Positions 33,117 through 42,141 of a stretch of 54,814 bases of DNA are shown one piece after another. Location of the stretch: NCBI GenBank assembly GCA_938036785.1, contig CALHWE010000020.1:1-54814 (forward strand), in the 5' to 3' direction. The first letter of the stretch is position 1. Each line of letters begins with the position of its first letter. The translations under genes were made by a program, and so were the position numbers. Below the pieces are notes generated by a model, which was not told the DNA's origin, searched no databases, and saw only the letters and a program-made list of their open reading frames with translations. The stretch comes from an uncultured Candidatus Saccharibacteria bacterium. Its GTDB lineage: Bacteria; Patescibacteriota; Saccharimonadia; Saccharimonadales; Saccharimonadaceae.

Positions 33117-33641
33117 ATGGTAGCCCGCACGGCATCACCAGGCGCGCAACACACCAAAGAACCGTCTTCGCCCTCACCGTCCTGCCCACCACTGGTTCGC
33201 TGTGCGATGATTTGTGGAGCACTTGGTCTCCTTGGCACTGCTGGGTGGCTGATATATCTTGGCTGGATGTTCGCAGTTTTTCTCTTTACACCGTATTTTT
33301 TATTATACATTAGCTTGGTAATTCTTTTTTGGTGGCTTAGTGTTACGCTTATTATCGAAGGAATTGCAATTATTCGTACATACGCCGGCCGTGGTAACCA
33401 GCGCTATCGCGAAGAGGGATTTTGGCTTACCTTGGCACTGTTCTTTCCATTACTGATAGCGGGTGAGGCCGTCTATAATGCTTTGTCTGCACAGCAAATT
33501 CATGTGTTTTCGTCGAGCCTACAGTTGTGCTTCTTCGGCATTATAGTAACTACTCTGAGTGCTGTGTGTATGTGGTATTCAATGGGATACTCAGCACTAA
33601 TACACAGCAAAGCTGCGCGAAAAAGACTTTTAGGTTTTTAG
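33117..33641 (+). CDS. Small membrane protein, copy 1 of a tandem duplication
   Basis: A 174-residue protein with a Ser/Pro-rich cytoplasmic N-terminus of about 25 residues and four membrane helices. It is paralogous to the next gene (33722): shared blocks are PLVRCAM, GALGLLGTAG, IYLGW, the IIE(G/A)IA helix and RY(R/H)EEGF. The two genes, their starts and upstream regions lie exactly 605 bp apart. TAGGAGAACCACAGCA precedes the ATG. Function unknown. Confidence 0.8.
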   Translation: MVARTASPGAQHTKEPSSPSPSCPPLVRCAMICGALGLLGTAGWLIYLGWMFAVFLFTPYFLLYISLVILFWWLSVTLIIEGIAIIRTYAGRGNQRYREEGFWLTLALFFPLLIAGEAVYNALSAQQIHVFSSSLQLCFFGIIVTTLSAVCMWYSMGYSALIHSKAARKRLLGF

Positions 33642-33649
33642 ACACACCA

Positions 33650-33682
33650 CGCTTCATGAGCCTCGACAGGCGACATGATTAA
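33650..33682 (+). pseudogene. Duplicated 3' end of dnaB (relic)
   Basis: Eleven codons, RFMSLDRRHD plus stop, nearly identical to the dnaB end at 33045-33077 but not attached to any dnaB frame. The similarity continues into the promoter region (GATTAATGCTATGCTATAG against GATTGATGCTATGCTATAG). It marks the left junction of the 605-bp tandem duplication. Confidence 0.9.
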
Positions 33683-33721
33683 TGCTATGCTATAGTTATT
33701 ACACATAGGAGGATTGCAGCA

Positions 33722-34261
33722 ATGGCAGCTCGCACGACATCACCACATACACAACCTACTAAAGAATCATCTTCGCCTTCGCCATCCTGCTCACCACTGG
33801 TTCGCTGCGCGATGGTTGGTGGAGCACTTGGTCTCCTCGGTACTGCTGGGTGTCTCATATATCTTGGCTGGGCAGTAGCAGTCTCTGCCGTTGGGCCATT
33901 TGCGTTCCTGATTTGGATAGAATATGTCGTTGTAGGCTTATTTTGGATACTCGGGATTGCCCTCATTATTGAGGCAATCGCGCTAATCCATACTTACACT
34001 CGTCGCTCGGGGCAGCGCTACCACGAGGAAGGGTTTGGGCTCGGTGTTACACTGCTCTATCCACTGCTCGCAGGTGTCGAGATAGGGTACAGAGCACTCA
34101 TACAGAGTCAATCACAGCAGGATATCATGGCATTTGCCAATCCTCTAGCGGTACTGATGGGTATTATCATGATCACGCTCGGCACAATATACCTGTGGTA
34201 TCAGTTGGGACGGTCAGCATCAATGCGGCAAGCGAATAATGAAGCTGCGTCGCTCACATAA
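33722..34261 (+). CDS. Small membrane protein, copy 2 of a tandem duplication
   Basis: A 179-residue protein with four membrane helices, paralogue of the 33117 gene. The N-terminal 50 residues are very similar; the rest has diverged considerably, in contrast to the well-kept upstream bases. TAGGAGGATTGCAGCA is the ribosome binding region. A C-terminal IYLWYQLGRS resembles LYLWYVLLRT of the next gene, suggesting an older third copy. Confidence 0.8.
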   Translation: MAARTTSPHTQPTKESSSPSPSCSPLVRCAMVGGALGLLGTAGCLIYLGWAVAVSAVGPFAFLIWIEYVVVGLFWILGIALIIEAIALIHTYTRRSGQRYHEEGFGLGVTLLYPLLAGVEIGYRALIQSQSQQDIMAFANPLAVLMGIIMITLGTIYLWYQLGRSASMRQANNEAASLT

Positions 34262-34347
34262 ATGCTATTTATGGTATCGAGTGAGTTCATCCGTCGAGCT
34301 ATGCTATAATACAACCATAAACACCTTAGTGCAATGAAGGAGACTCT

Positions 34348-34845
34348 ATGGCCGTAGCTCAAGCAACAACCACAACGACTCAGACACCGCGCAGAATCAT
34401 CGAGCGCCTCGCTACCATTCTTGCCTGCTGTGGGATTATCCTTATTGGCGTTTTTCTCACTCTTGTTGAATCGATGGGTATTTACATCACGTCAACTGGT
34501 TTTGAGAGAACAGAGCCACATGAGTATATCACCATGTTCATTATGCTTGTTTATGCAATCAACCTCGCCGTGCAAGCCGCCTATGTCATTATTCGCACGT
34601 TGCGTTCAGCGATTGCGCCATATCGTCAGCAAGCAGCAGCATGTGTGGCCATTCTTGGTTATTTTGTCACATTAGCGGCCGTATACCTCTACCATCACTA
34701 TTTTGTTCAAGATGGATTCGGCCCACACACTTTTCTTCAGACGACGGCTGGTGCTGCTCTTGGCCTGGCTATCTCTGGTCTTGGCTCGCTCTATCTGTGG
34801 TATGTGCTACTGCGAACGCGCAAAGGGCAGGCGGTTCGCTCTTGA
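34348..34845 (+). CDS. Small membrane protein, possible distant third family member
   Basis: A 165-residue protein with a Thr-rich N-terminus and four membrane helices (about 20-43, 55-80, 95-115, 130-155). It shares size, topology and the helix-4 end LYLWYVLL with its neighbour, but little else. Promoter TGCTATAAT lies at 34301-34309 with a leader of about 35 nt, and GAAGGAG precedes the ATG. Function unknown. Confidence 0.75.
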   Translation: MAVAQATTTTTQTPRRIIERLATILACCGIILIGVFLTLVESMGIYITSTGFERTEPHEYITMFIMLVYAINLAVQAAYVIIRTLRSAIAPYRQQAAACVAILGYFVTLAAVYLYHHYFVQDGFGPHTFLQTTAGAALGLAISGLGSLYLWYVLLRTRKGQAVRS

Positions 34846-34878
34846 GCACCCCCACAAACTCGGGTATAATAGGGCAAT

Positions 34879-36339
34879 ATGGCAAAGCAAGTTGTCGACT
34901 ACCATTTGTACCGCTGGCGGTATGGCCTCGGCTATGGTTTTGTCGTGGTAGCAATTATTGCGGCAGTTGTGCTGGCGGGGCTGTTTATCCCTGGCGAGTT
35001 GCGGCAAGGTGAGCTCGATAGCGCGCTGCAAAGCAGCCAATTATCCTTCCAGAATCTTACTCCTGCTATGGTTATCAATGCGCCGTATCATGGCTTGCAA
35101 AAATTAAGCTTTGCAGTGCTGGGTGTGACACCACTATCGATTAAGCTGCCATCTATGGCGATTGCCCTGATGACGGCGCTTGGATTGCTCCTTCTATTTC
35201 GCTCCTGGTTTTCGCGAAACATTGCGCTTATTACAACGATCCTCGTGACGATGACGGCGCAGTTTCTTTTCTTGGCGCAAGATGGCACGCCAGCTATACT
35301 CTTTAGCTGCCTCACTGTGTGGCTGCTCTATGCTGCAACGCGTGCCATTCGGACGAAGAAGTTTCTCTCCACCCTCTGGAAGGTGACGGCCTGTGTGCTG
35401 GCGGCACTCCTACTGTATGTACCACTTGGTATCTATGTCGTTGTTGCGCTTGGGATTCTGGGGGTATCTCATCCACACGCTCGTTATACAATTCTGCGCG
35501 TGCAGCGCAGCCGCCTTGCTCTGGCAGCCGTCATTGGTCTCGTGGCGATGCTACCACTTATCTACGCAAGCATCACTAACCATGATGTACTCAAGCAGCT
35601 CTTTGGCTTGCCGCTCGAATCAATCAATGTGGGGGCAAACCTTCGCCACCTTGGCGTCACACTCTTTGGGCTCTTTACGTCAAACAAATCGTACCTCGTG
35701 CAGCCATTGTACTCGGTCGGTATGATTTTAATTATGCTGATTGGTCTTGCCTCGCTCCTGAGCCACTACTATACAGCACGCAGCTATGCAGCGCTCCTGG
35801 TGGGGCTGCCGTTACTGGGCGTGGTGATTAGTAATCCACAGCTGGTGACCTCGCTCTTTCCGGTGGTGGCGATCATTATCACATTTGGCGTGGCGTGGCT
35901 GATTAACCACTGGTACCAGATGTTTCCGCGTAACCCGTATGCTCGGGTGGCTGGGCTACTGCCTATAACGCTCTTGATTGGTGGACTCACCCTTACTGGC
36001 ATCGGGCGCTATGCCGAGACCTATCGCTACAACCCAGAGGTTCTTGCCCACTACTCCAGCGACGTCAAGCTTCTCAACAACCAACTCCAGGGTGATAATG
36101 TGCGGGTTGACCGCCCGATGACCCTTGCCGTGACTGAGGCGGAGCGACCAATGTACGAGATGATTGCCCGGTATAACGATCGATTGCGCGTTGTTACCAC
36201 TGTGCCCGAGCAGCAAACTGTCTTTACTGCAACGCGCGCTTACCACCAGCAGCATCGCGACCTAACGCGCCCAGCGCATATTATCACCAATGCACGTGCA
36301 CACGACAGCAACCGGTTTTATCAGTACGAGCCACTATAG
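34879..36339 (+). CDS. Multi-span membrane protein resembling GT-C glycosyltransferases
   Basis: A 486-residue protein with about eleven membrane helices and a C-terminal soluble part of about 100 residues. The layout, with a first outside loop containing acidic residues (GELRQGELDSALQSS) and an NAPYHGLQKL segment, resembles ArnT/PMT-type glycosyltransferases that use polyprenyl-phosphate sugars. No decisive motif is visible, so the activity is inference. TATAAT (34865-34870) lies 8 nt before the ATG. It is convergent with the rRNA methyltransferase gene. Confidence 0.65.
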   Translation: MAKQVVDYHLYRWRYGLGYGFVVVAIIAAVVLAGLFIPGELRQGELDSALQSSQLSFQNLTPAMVINAPYHGLQKLSFAVLGVTPLSIKLPSMAIALMTALGLLLLFRSWFSRNIALITTILVTMTAQFLFLAQDGTPAILFSCLTVWLLYAATRAIRTKKFLSTLWKVTACVLAALLLYVPLGIYVVVALGILGVSHPHARYTILRVQRSRLALAAVIGLVAMLPLIYASITNHDVLKQLFGLPLESINVGANLRHLGVTLFGLFTSNKSYLVQPLYSVGMILIMLIGLASLLSHYYTARSYAALLVGLPLLGVVISNPQLVTSLFPVVAIIITFGVAWLINHWYQMFPRNPYARVAGLLPITLLIGGLTLTGIGRYAETYRYNPEVLAHYSSDVKLLNNQLQGDNVRVDRPMTLAVTEAERPMYEMIARYNDRLRVVTTVPEQQTVFTATRAYHQQHRDLTRPAHIITNARAHDSNRFYQYEPL

Positions 36340-36393
36340 GTGTCGTAGGGTGTTTGCCGGTAGACTACTCACCCTGGTTTAGAAGGTTTATTA

Positions 36394-37128
36394 TTATTTC
36401 ATCTGCATTGCTTGATACAGCTGCACCCACTGCCTAGGCTGGAGCTCTGATGGCTTACGCTCAGGGTTGATGCCAAGCTGGGCCCGCGGCAGGTCGGCGA
36501 AGCGCCGCGGCTCAGCATAATGCTGCGCGACAAATTGGCTGTACGCTGCCTGCTGATTGCGGGGCAGCCAGGGCTCGGTGCGCGGCAAGAGCTCAAGCAA
36601 TACTGTATCGACGGCGGGTGGTGGCGTGAAATCTGTCCGGCGCAAGCGGTAGCGGATCCGCGCCTGCCACCACGGTGCCAGCTGAGCGCCCAGTGCCGCC
36701 GTAAAGTGGCGGTCGCTCGGCACAAGCTTGGACGCAAATTGGCGCTGGACGATGAGATAGATCGCTTGTGGTGGAGTAGAAGCAGTGGTGAGCATCCGCA
36801 CGATATCGGCACTGAGCGCAAAGGGGATATTGGCAAATACTTTATATGGCTCAGTAGGAAGGGTAAGCTGGCGGATATCGGCCGCGATAGTGCGGACATG
36901 TGGCACGGCTGCAGTATGCCTGCGCAAAGCATCGAGCGCACGTGGCTCATTCTCGACCGCTACCACCTGCTGGCAGCGCCGTGCCAAGGCGCTTGTAATA
37001 ACGCCGCTACCTGCCCCGAGGTCATAAACTGTATCGCGCCGGCGGATAGTACTGTGGCCCAGTAAGATAGCCGCCACGCGGGGGCTACGCAAAAAATGTT
37101 GGCCATGGCTGGCAACGCGCCGTTTCAT
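36394..37128 (-). CDS. rRNA adenine dimethyltransferase of the Erm/KsgA family
   Basis: A SAM-dependent N6-adenine methyltransferase, 244 residues. Motif X GQHFLRSPRVA, motif I YDLGAGSGVIT, motif II VVAVENEPRAL, the catalytic motif IV reads FANIPFALS, and a C-terminal FTPPPAVDTVLLEL segment follows. NIPF, IYLIVQRQFASKL and the short C-terminal domain look closer to actinobacterial Erm proteins (23S A2058) than to KsgA (NLPYNIS). The target (23S or 16S rRNA) should be tested. TACACT ends 6 nt before the ATG on the minus strand: leaderless. Confidence 0.82.
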   Translation of the reverse strand: MKRRVASHGQHFLRSPRVAAILLGHSTIRRRDTVYDLGAGSGVITSALARRCQQVVAVENEPRALDALRRHTAAVPHVRTIAADIRQLTLPTEPYKVFANIPFALSADIVRMLTTASTPPQAIYLIVQRQFASKLVPSDRHFTAALGAQLAPWWQARIRYRLRRTDFTPPPAVDTVLLELLPRTEPWLPRNQQAAYSQFVAQHYAEPRRFADLPRAQLGINPERKPSELQPRQWVQLYQAMQMK

Positions 37129-37224
37129 ACTGTTAGTGTAGCAAACAAGCCTATGCGTCGTAAATGCGCATAATCTCGCCTCGGCCTATTCCGTCAGCAA
37201 GCACAAGCGTGTATACTAGAAGCA

Positions 37225-39579
37225 ATGGATACGAATGGTGGGATGACGATGCGCTACCGGCAAGCGGCCTATTATACTGTGCTAGCACAGCGTGCACTCT
37301 GGCGCACACTGCCAGCTGGCCAGCTATTACAGCCAAGCGATATAAAGCAGCTTGACTCGGATGAGCTTCGGGCAGCGCTTGCGGCAGACTTCGCGCTGAG
37401 CTTTAGCTTGGCTCAGATTGCGGAGTATGCTCAGTCGGGTGGCGCAGCGCCACTTATTATTACCGATCGCGAGCGATGGGCGGCAGCACGCGCTCATGCG
37501 CTCGTCTATGATATGTTACAACCTGGCTGCGACATTGCTCGCTCACAAGCGGGGATTGATGCGCTCTGCACGTTAACACACGACCCGCAAACTTCATTGT
37601 CTGACGCAATACATCTCTGTGACGCTCGTCTTGGTGGTGCACTCGCTCAGGCAAGCGGCAGGGCACTTGGCCAACCAGAGCAAATGATCTACTGCATGGT
37701 TGATAGCGCGGTCGCCCAAGACGATACCCCGTGGCACCTGGCGAAGCTCCTTGGCCCAGCGACTGACGGCACGATTATCCCGATCATCCAGCTACGGCCC
37801 AGGACGCTGCTCGCCACGCTTTCCACCTACGAGCTGCTTGCGCTTTTTGTTGGCTATGGGTATGAGCCGCGAATCGTTGACTGCACCATAGCCGACCCAT
37901 ACCAACCAGACGCCGACTACGCTGCTGCGCTCACCTGGGCAACCGAGTGCAATGCTGCTTTGCGCCAGCCAGCCCAACCACGCCCACACAAAGCCCGTCG
38001 ACCACTGTTGCTTGTGCGTACTCCAGAACAGCTTGAAGCGTTACTCGCTGAGCACGAAGCACAAGAGAACGCGCCCGCGCCGGCCGAGCATGATAATGGC
38101 GATGTTCAGCCATCAAGCATTGCCCGGGCACAGGCAGCGCTTGCTCACCGCAAAGCAGATGGCGCTGACTCGAGCCAGGCAGGCACGCAGGCATGGCTTG
38201 CTCAGGTGCTTGCGTGGTGTGAGCCGGAGAATCTGTTTGATACAGCAGACAATCTCACGTTTGCCGAGACGAAGGCTCTGCCGCACACGGCTGCAGCTCA
38301 TGCTGATAATGACTCCTCCTCACGCACCGCTCAGCTCACCACTACGCAGCCCGCCCTGTCGGCCACGCGACTACGCCGGCCAGCCATTGAGCCCTATGCG
38401 GTCGTTGCGACGCCACCTGGCACGCAGCGCAGCGATACACTCTCTAGTGTTGGTTCGTACTTGTCTGATCTTTCCAAGGGTGCAGCACCAGATAGCTTCC
38501 GGCTTTTTATAAGTCCGTCGCTGCAGAGCGGTACGCTCGCTCAGCGGCTTGCGTTGAGCCCGCGAGCTTGGCAGTGGGGCAGTCAGCCCAGCATAGCGCC
38601 ACACGCACCAGATGGCCACACGATGAGCTACCCAGCAGCAGGTGCGCTACGTGGTATGCAGCTTGGTTATCTGGAGCAGGGGAGGCAAAGCGTCTTCGTT
38701 GGAGCGTCTCTGCATGAGGACATGAGCGCGGCAAGTCGCTCGTATACCGCAGCTCTGTCGAGCCAGCCACGCGGCGCATCGCTACCGAGCCTCAACACCA
38801 TCCTCTCACATCAGAGCGCCGAGCAGGTAACCAATGCGCTTAATCAGCGAGACGCCCCAGCAACGGTCTACTTCCCAGCCGATAGCAACTGCGCGGTGGT
38901 GACGCTCGATATGATGCTGTCGAGCACGCAGGTGATCAATATATTGCATGCCAGCGATACCACGCAGCTTACCTGGCTCACCACTAAGGCGGCTCGAGCT
39001 CAGATGCACGCGGGCCTTGCTACGTGGAACTTCGCCAGTCACGCCAGTCCAGATATTGTGCTTGCCGCGTGTGGTGACGTCGCTACCACAGAGGTACTGG
39101 CCGCTATTGAGCTCATCGCGCATTCTTGCCCAGCTGCCCGGGTACGCTGCGTCAATATCTCGAGCCTCACGCCGCGTGGCTTTGGCACACTCGCTCAGCC
39201 TGTCTCGCGGCGAACGCTCGCGCGCACCGTGACGACAACCAAACCGGTGATTATCGCCTACCCGGGCGAAGAGCGCTCGCTTGCGGCAACGCTCTTTGCT
39301 TATGGGGTCGATAGTCGGCAGTTTGCTATCCATAACTTCGGCCTGGCACCTTGCGGCGACACGCTCATGACGAGCCTCATTAGCCAGCAGGCTAGCCGCT
39401 ATGATCTTGCTATTGCCGCCGCAACGTGCCTTAGCGCAACAGGCGTTATCTCTCCAGACGATGCCCAGCGTCTCGCGGGGCATTGCCACGCAGCGATTGA
39501 GCAGTGCCTCGCCCACGCACGCGAGCACCACACCGACCACCCAATGGTCACCACCTGGCAGTGGCAGCAAGGGCAGTAG
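37225..39579 (+). CDS. Phosphoketolase-like protein without the ThDP motif (probable pseudoenzyme)
   Basis: 784 residues, the length of xylulose-5-P/fructose-6-P phosphoketolase, and collinear with it. Matching blocks: ATDGTIIPIIQLRPRTLLAT and GYGYEPRIV (N-half), GASLHEDMSAASRSY and ASLPSLNTILSHQ (middle), ASPDIVLAACGDVATTEVLA, ARVRCVNISSL and TKPVIIAYPGEE (C-terminal domain). The ThDP/Mg motif GDGEAETGP of true enzymes reads VDSAVAQDDTP (about 159-169), LNGYKI reads LRPRTL, and GPGHGGPA is not found. A poorly conserved insert covers about residues 250-390. TATACT lies 7 nt before the ATG. It may be a regulatory partner of an active phosphoketolase elsewhere (inference). Confidence 0.75.
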   Translation: MDTNGGMTMRYRQAAYYTVLAQRALWRTLPAGQLLQPSDIKQLDSDELRAALAADFALSFSLAQIAEYAQSGGAAPLIITDRERWAAARAHALVYDMLQPGCDIARSQAGIDALCTLTHDPQTSLSDAIHLCDARLGGALAQASGRALGQPEQMIYCMVDSAVAQDDTPWHLAKLLGPATDGTIIPIIQLRPRTLLATLSTYELLALFVGYGYEPRIVDCTIADPYQPDADYAAALTWATECNAALRQPAQPRPHKARRPLLLVRTPEQLEALLAEHEAQENAPAPAEHDNGDVQPSSIARAQAALAHRKADGADSSQAGTQAWLAQVLAWCEPENLFDTADNLTFAETKALPHTAAAHADNDSSSRTAQLTTTQPALSATRLRRPAIEPYAVVATPPGTQRSDTLSSVGSYLSDLSKGAAPDSFRLFISPSLQSGTLAQRLALSPRAWQWGSQPSIAPHAPDGHTMSYPAAGALRGMQLGYLEQGRQSVFVGASLHEDMSAASRSYTAALSSQPRGASLPSLNTILSHQSAEQVTNALNQRDAPATVYFPADSNCAVVTLDMMLSSTQVINILHASDTTQLTWLTTKAARAQMHAGLATWNFASHASPDIVLAACGDVATTEVLAAIELIAHSCPAARVRCVNISSLTPRGFGTLAQPVSRRTLARTVTTTKPVIIAYPGEERSLAATLFAYGVDSRQFAIHNFGLAPCGDTLMTSLISQQASRYDLAIAAATCLSATGVISPDDAQRLAGHCHAAIEQCLAHAREHHTDHPMVTTWQWQQGQ

Positions 39580-39644
39580 AGAAGCCCCGTGCACCACTCA
39601 TCGATACCGCCATCACCTCGCGACACATGGTATACTAGACTATA

Positions 39645-40964
39645 ATGAGAAAACCAACATTCGCAACAATCCAGCTCGAAAAGATCGTTGGTGGTGGGCA
39701 AGCTCTCGGCACGCTTGATGATGGCCGCAAAGCCTTCGTCTGGGGTGGGTTACCGGGCGAGACCGTCACTATTCGCATCACCAAGAAGAAGTCGCACTTC
39801 GTCGAAGGAGTAGTGACTGAGGTGCTGACTGCTTCACCCGAGCGTATCACGCCGCGCGACCCCGAGAGCTACCTCAGTACCAGCCCATGGCAAATTATGC
39901 CGCTGGCGAGCGAGCAGCATTATAAGGCAGCGCTAATCGAGGAAGCCTTTGAGCTGCACAATATCGTCCTGCCAGAGCCAATTGACATTTTTTGCGATGA
40001 TATACCCTATGGCTACCGCAATAAAGTTGAGCTCAGTTGGTATAGCGACAGGGCAGAGGATGGCACCGAGACGCTCGACCTCGCGTTTTTTCGGCGGGGA
40101 AGCAAGGGTAAAATTGTCGTTGACGGGACGAGCTTAGCTCGGCCAGAGATCAACCAACTCGCCCGGCAGGTGCGCGACCTGCTGCGCACCAAGCAGGTGA
40201 CGGCGCGCCAGCTCAAGACACTGCTCATCCGCTGCAACCAAGCGGGCAACTGCGTGTGGCAGCTTTATACCAAAGACCGCCTGCGGGATGTTATCAGCCC
40301 AGACGAAGCCGCCACTTTGTCAGCCCAGGGCGGCGAGATTATCTACTCCGACCCCCGCTCGCCAGCCAGTCGCATCACCGAGCGCCTGGCATACTTTGGT
40401 GATCCTGTCTTGCAAGATACCATTCTTGGCGTGCCGTTTCGCTACGCCACCGAAGGGTTCTTCCAAGTTAATCTGCCGGTCTATGAGCAAGCACTGCGCG
40501 ATATGCAGCGGTTCGTCCCGGTGCAGGATAGCACGTCCCGGCCCACGCTCGACCTCTATGCCGGGGTAGGGACGATTGGCCTCACGATCGGCAGTGATAA
40601 CGTCACCCTGGTGGAGATCAACGCCGATGCAGTGCGCGAGATGCAGCGTAATATCCACCAGCTAGGCCGCAGGGGCCAGGCCAAGGCCGTTCTCGCACCC
40701 AGTGAGCAAGCGCTGGAGTATATTACTCGTGATGCGCTCATCATTCTCGATCCACCACGCGCCGGTCTCCACACCGATGTTATTACCAAACTCCTCGCCG
40801 CCCAGCCGCAGCGCATCCTCTACCTCAGTTGCAACCCTGTCACCCAAGCGCGCGACGTGGCGCTTCTTGCTACGCACTACCGCATTGCCTATCACCGAGG
40901 CTACAACTTTTTCCCTCGCACGCCGCATAGTGAGCATTTGGTGGTGCTTGATCGGCTTGCGTAG
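39645..40964 (+). CDS. RumA/TrmA-family RNA (uracil-5-)-methyltransferase, no Fe-S cysteines
   Basis: A 439-residue class I methyltransferase that forms m5U in rRNA or tRNA. TRAM domain (about 8-60), central domain, then SAM-binding LDLYAGVGTIGL, ILDPPRAGL and the catalytic LSCNPVT (Cys396). The four cysteines of the 4Fe-4S site of RumA are lacking; the region reads YLSTSPWQIMPLASEQHY. TATACT (39631-39636) is 8 nt before the ATG: leaderless. rRNA or tRNA target not decidable. Confidence 0.9.
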   Translation: MRKPTFATIQLEKIVGGGQALGTLDDGRKAFVWGGLPGETVTIRITKKKSHFVEGVVTEVLTASPERITPRDPESYLSTSPWQIMPLASEQHYKAALIEEAFELHNIVLPEPIDIFCDDIPYGYRNKVELSWYSDRAEDGTETLDLAFFRRGSKGKIVVDGTSLARPEINQLARQVRDLLRTKQVTARQLKTLLIRCNQAGNCVWQLYTKDRLRDVISPDEAATLSAQGGEIIYSDPRSPASRITERLAYFGDPVLQDTILGVPFRYATEGFFQVNLPVYEQALRDMQRFVPVQDSTSRPTLDLYAGVGTIGLTIGSDNVTLVEINADAVREMQRNIHQLGRRGQAKAVLAPSEQALEYITRDALIILDPPRAGLHTDVITKLLAAQPQRILYLSCNPVTQARDVALLATHYRIAYHRGYNFFPRTPHSEHLVVLDRLA

Positions 40965-41032
40965 TGGCTTTATATCGCGCTTATAAAAAAGCGATTCTTC
41001 ATGATTCAGACATTGAGAAAGGAAATGCAAAA

Positions 41033-41491
41033 ATGGGCGCACTCATGATACAAGTGCAAGTTATCTATACAGCTCTTATGGCTGGGATGATGCTTATGTA
41101 TACTATTACTTTAGGACGCTATTTTGATTATATTTTAAAACACAAGATACCTAGCGCATCTCAAAATTGGGCACTGTTTCATAATAATACTCGAGTGCAG
41201 ATCCACCACACAGCTGTATTGGTTGGCCACGCAATGTTGTCGATAATTTCTCTCGCTACCAACCATACGAGAGGGCTAACTCCACTCGTGGTTGCAGCGG
41301 CTGTTCCATTTCTTATGCTTACCACTCATGTGGTAACTGGCTTTGCCAAGGCGGAATTTTTTGTCAATGGTGCGCAGCGATTGGATGATGAGAAGACAGT
41401 AAAAACATATCTTGCATGGAATATGCCACTCCATATCACATACACTCTCCTCTATGCTGTATCGGCCGCTCTTTTGCTTACATTGCTATAG
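41033..41491 (+). CDS. DUF1772-like four-helix membrane protein
   Basis: A 152-residue protein with four membrane helices. The pattern (ALMAGMMLMYTITLG start, NTRVQIHHTAVL, TGFAKAEFFVNGA, WNMPLHITYTLLYAVSAALL) resembles DUF1772/anthrone-oxygenase-like proteins, a modest similarity. GAAAGGAA is upstream of ATG 41033; the frame also continues upstream into the end of the methyltransferase gene. A decayed copy of its first 50 bases lies at 42.88 kb. Confidence 0.7.
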   Translation: MGALMIQVQVIYTALMAGMMLMYTITLGRYFDYILKHKIPSASQNWALFHNNTRVQIHHTAVLVGHAMLSIISLATNHTRGLTPLVVAAAVPFLMLTTHVVTGFAKAEFFVNGAQRLDDEKTVKTYLAWNMPLHITYTLLYAVSAALLLTLL

Positions 41492-41575
41492 GTCTCAATC
41501 GTCAAGGATCACGAGGAAATGAGAGAACGTTTATCTTAATTGGCATAGCCAGGTAATAAGGTTATAATAAGTTTT

Positions 41576-42094
41576 ATGCGACACTCTACTCGAAGAAAGA
41601 TTATTATCGTTGGGGTTCTCCTTATGACATACAGTGCTATTATGTACGGTCTTCCCTATCTGCTTTTGGATGCACCGTTCGCACGGGTTAATGCAACTGA
41701 GACGCTCAAGGAGCGCTTTTCTCGCGAATATGCACAATCGCTTGATGTCAAATATAGCAAAGGGTCGCCTCGGCTCAGCCGCGAAAGCCCAAGTGGCACA
41801 GTACTTGGCTACGTCACAGACACGAAGACACGCCAGAAGCTGCTCAAAGCTCAGCCTTTTGCCGATTGCTCCGGTGGCTGCTCGTCATGGCAGCCGTATA
41901 GTGAGTACGGCAAAATATCACCACTGCTTAGTATCGAGCAAAATTCATCCCCCGACTCGCGCAACATTCTTCGCACCGCAACAGGAGAGGGAGGTCAGTG
42001 TGTTGCTCGCTACCGCCCAGAGTCGCATGGTGAGATATTCTGCTTGTCGTCTTCGACAGGGGCGTTTGCATATGGGTATGATGGTGCATCGTAG
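41576..42094 (+). CDS. Four-cysteine extracytoplasmic membrane-anchored protein, paralogue B
   Basis: A 172-residue protein with an N-terminal membrane helix (about 8-30) and an outside domain. It is a clear paralogue of the protein at 20628: GTVLGYVTDTKTRQKLLKAQ, PFADCSGGCSSW, CVARY and IFCLSSSTGAFAY correspond block by block. The four cysteines are all conserved between the two, while the intervening segments are not, which speaks for a disulphide-stabilised fold. TATAAT (41563-41568) lies 7 nt before the ATG. Function unknown. Confidence 0.82.
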   Translation: MRHSTRRKIIIVGVLLMTYSAIMYGLPYLLLDAPFARVNATETLKERFSREYAQSLDVKYSKGSPRLSRESPSGTVLGYVTDTKTRQKLLKAQPFADCSGGCSSWQPYSEYGKISPLLSIEQNSSPDSRNILRTATGEGGQCVARYRPESHGEIFCLSSSTGAFAYGYDGAS

Positions 42095-42141
42095 GGGTGC
42101 GGCATTTTGATCTTCATCAATTCTAGCCTCACTCTCCATAT

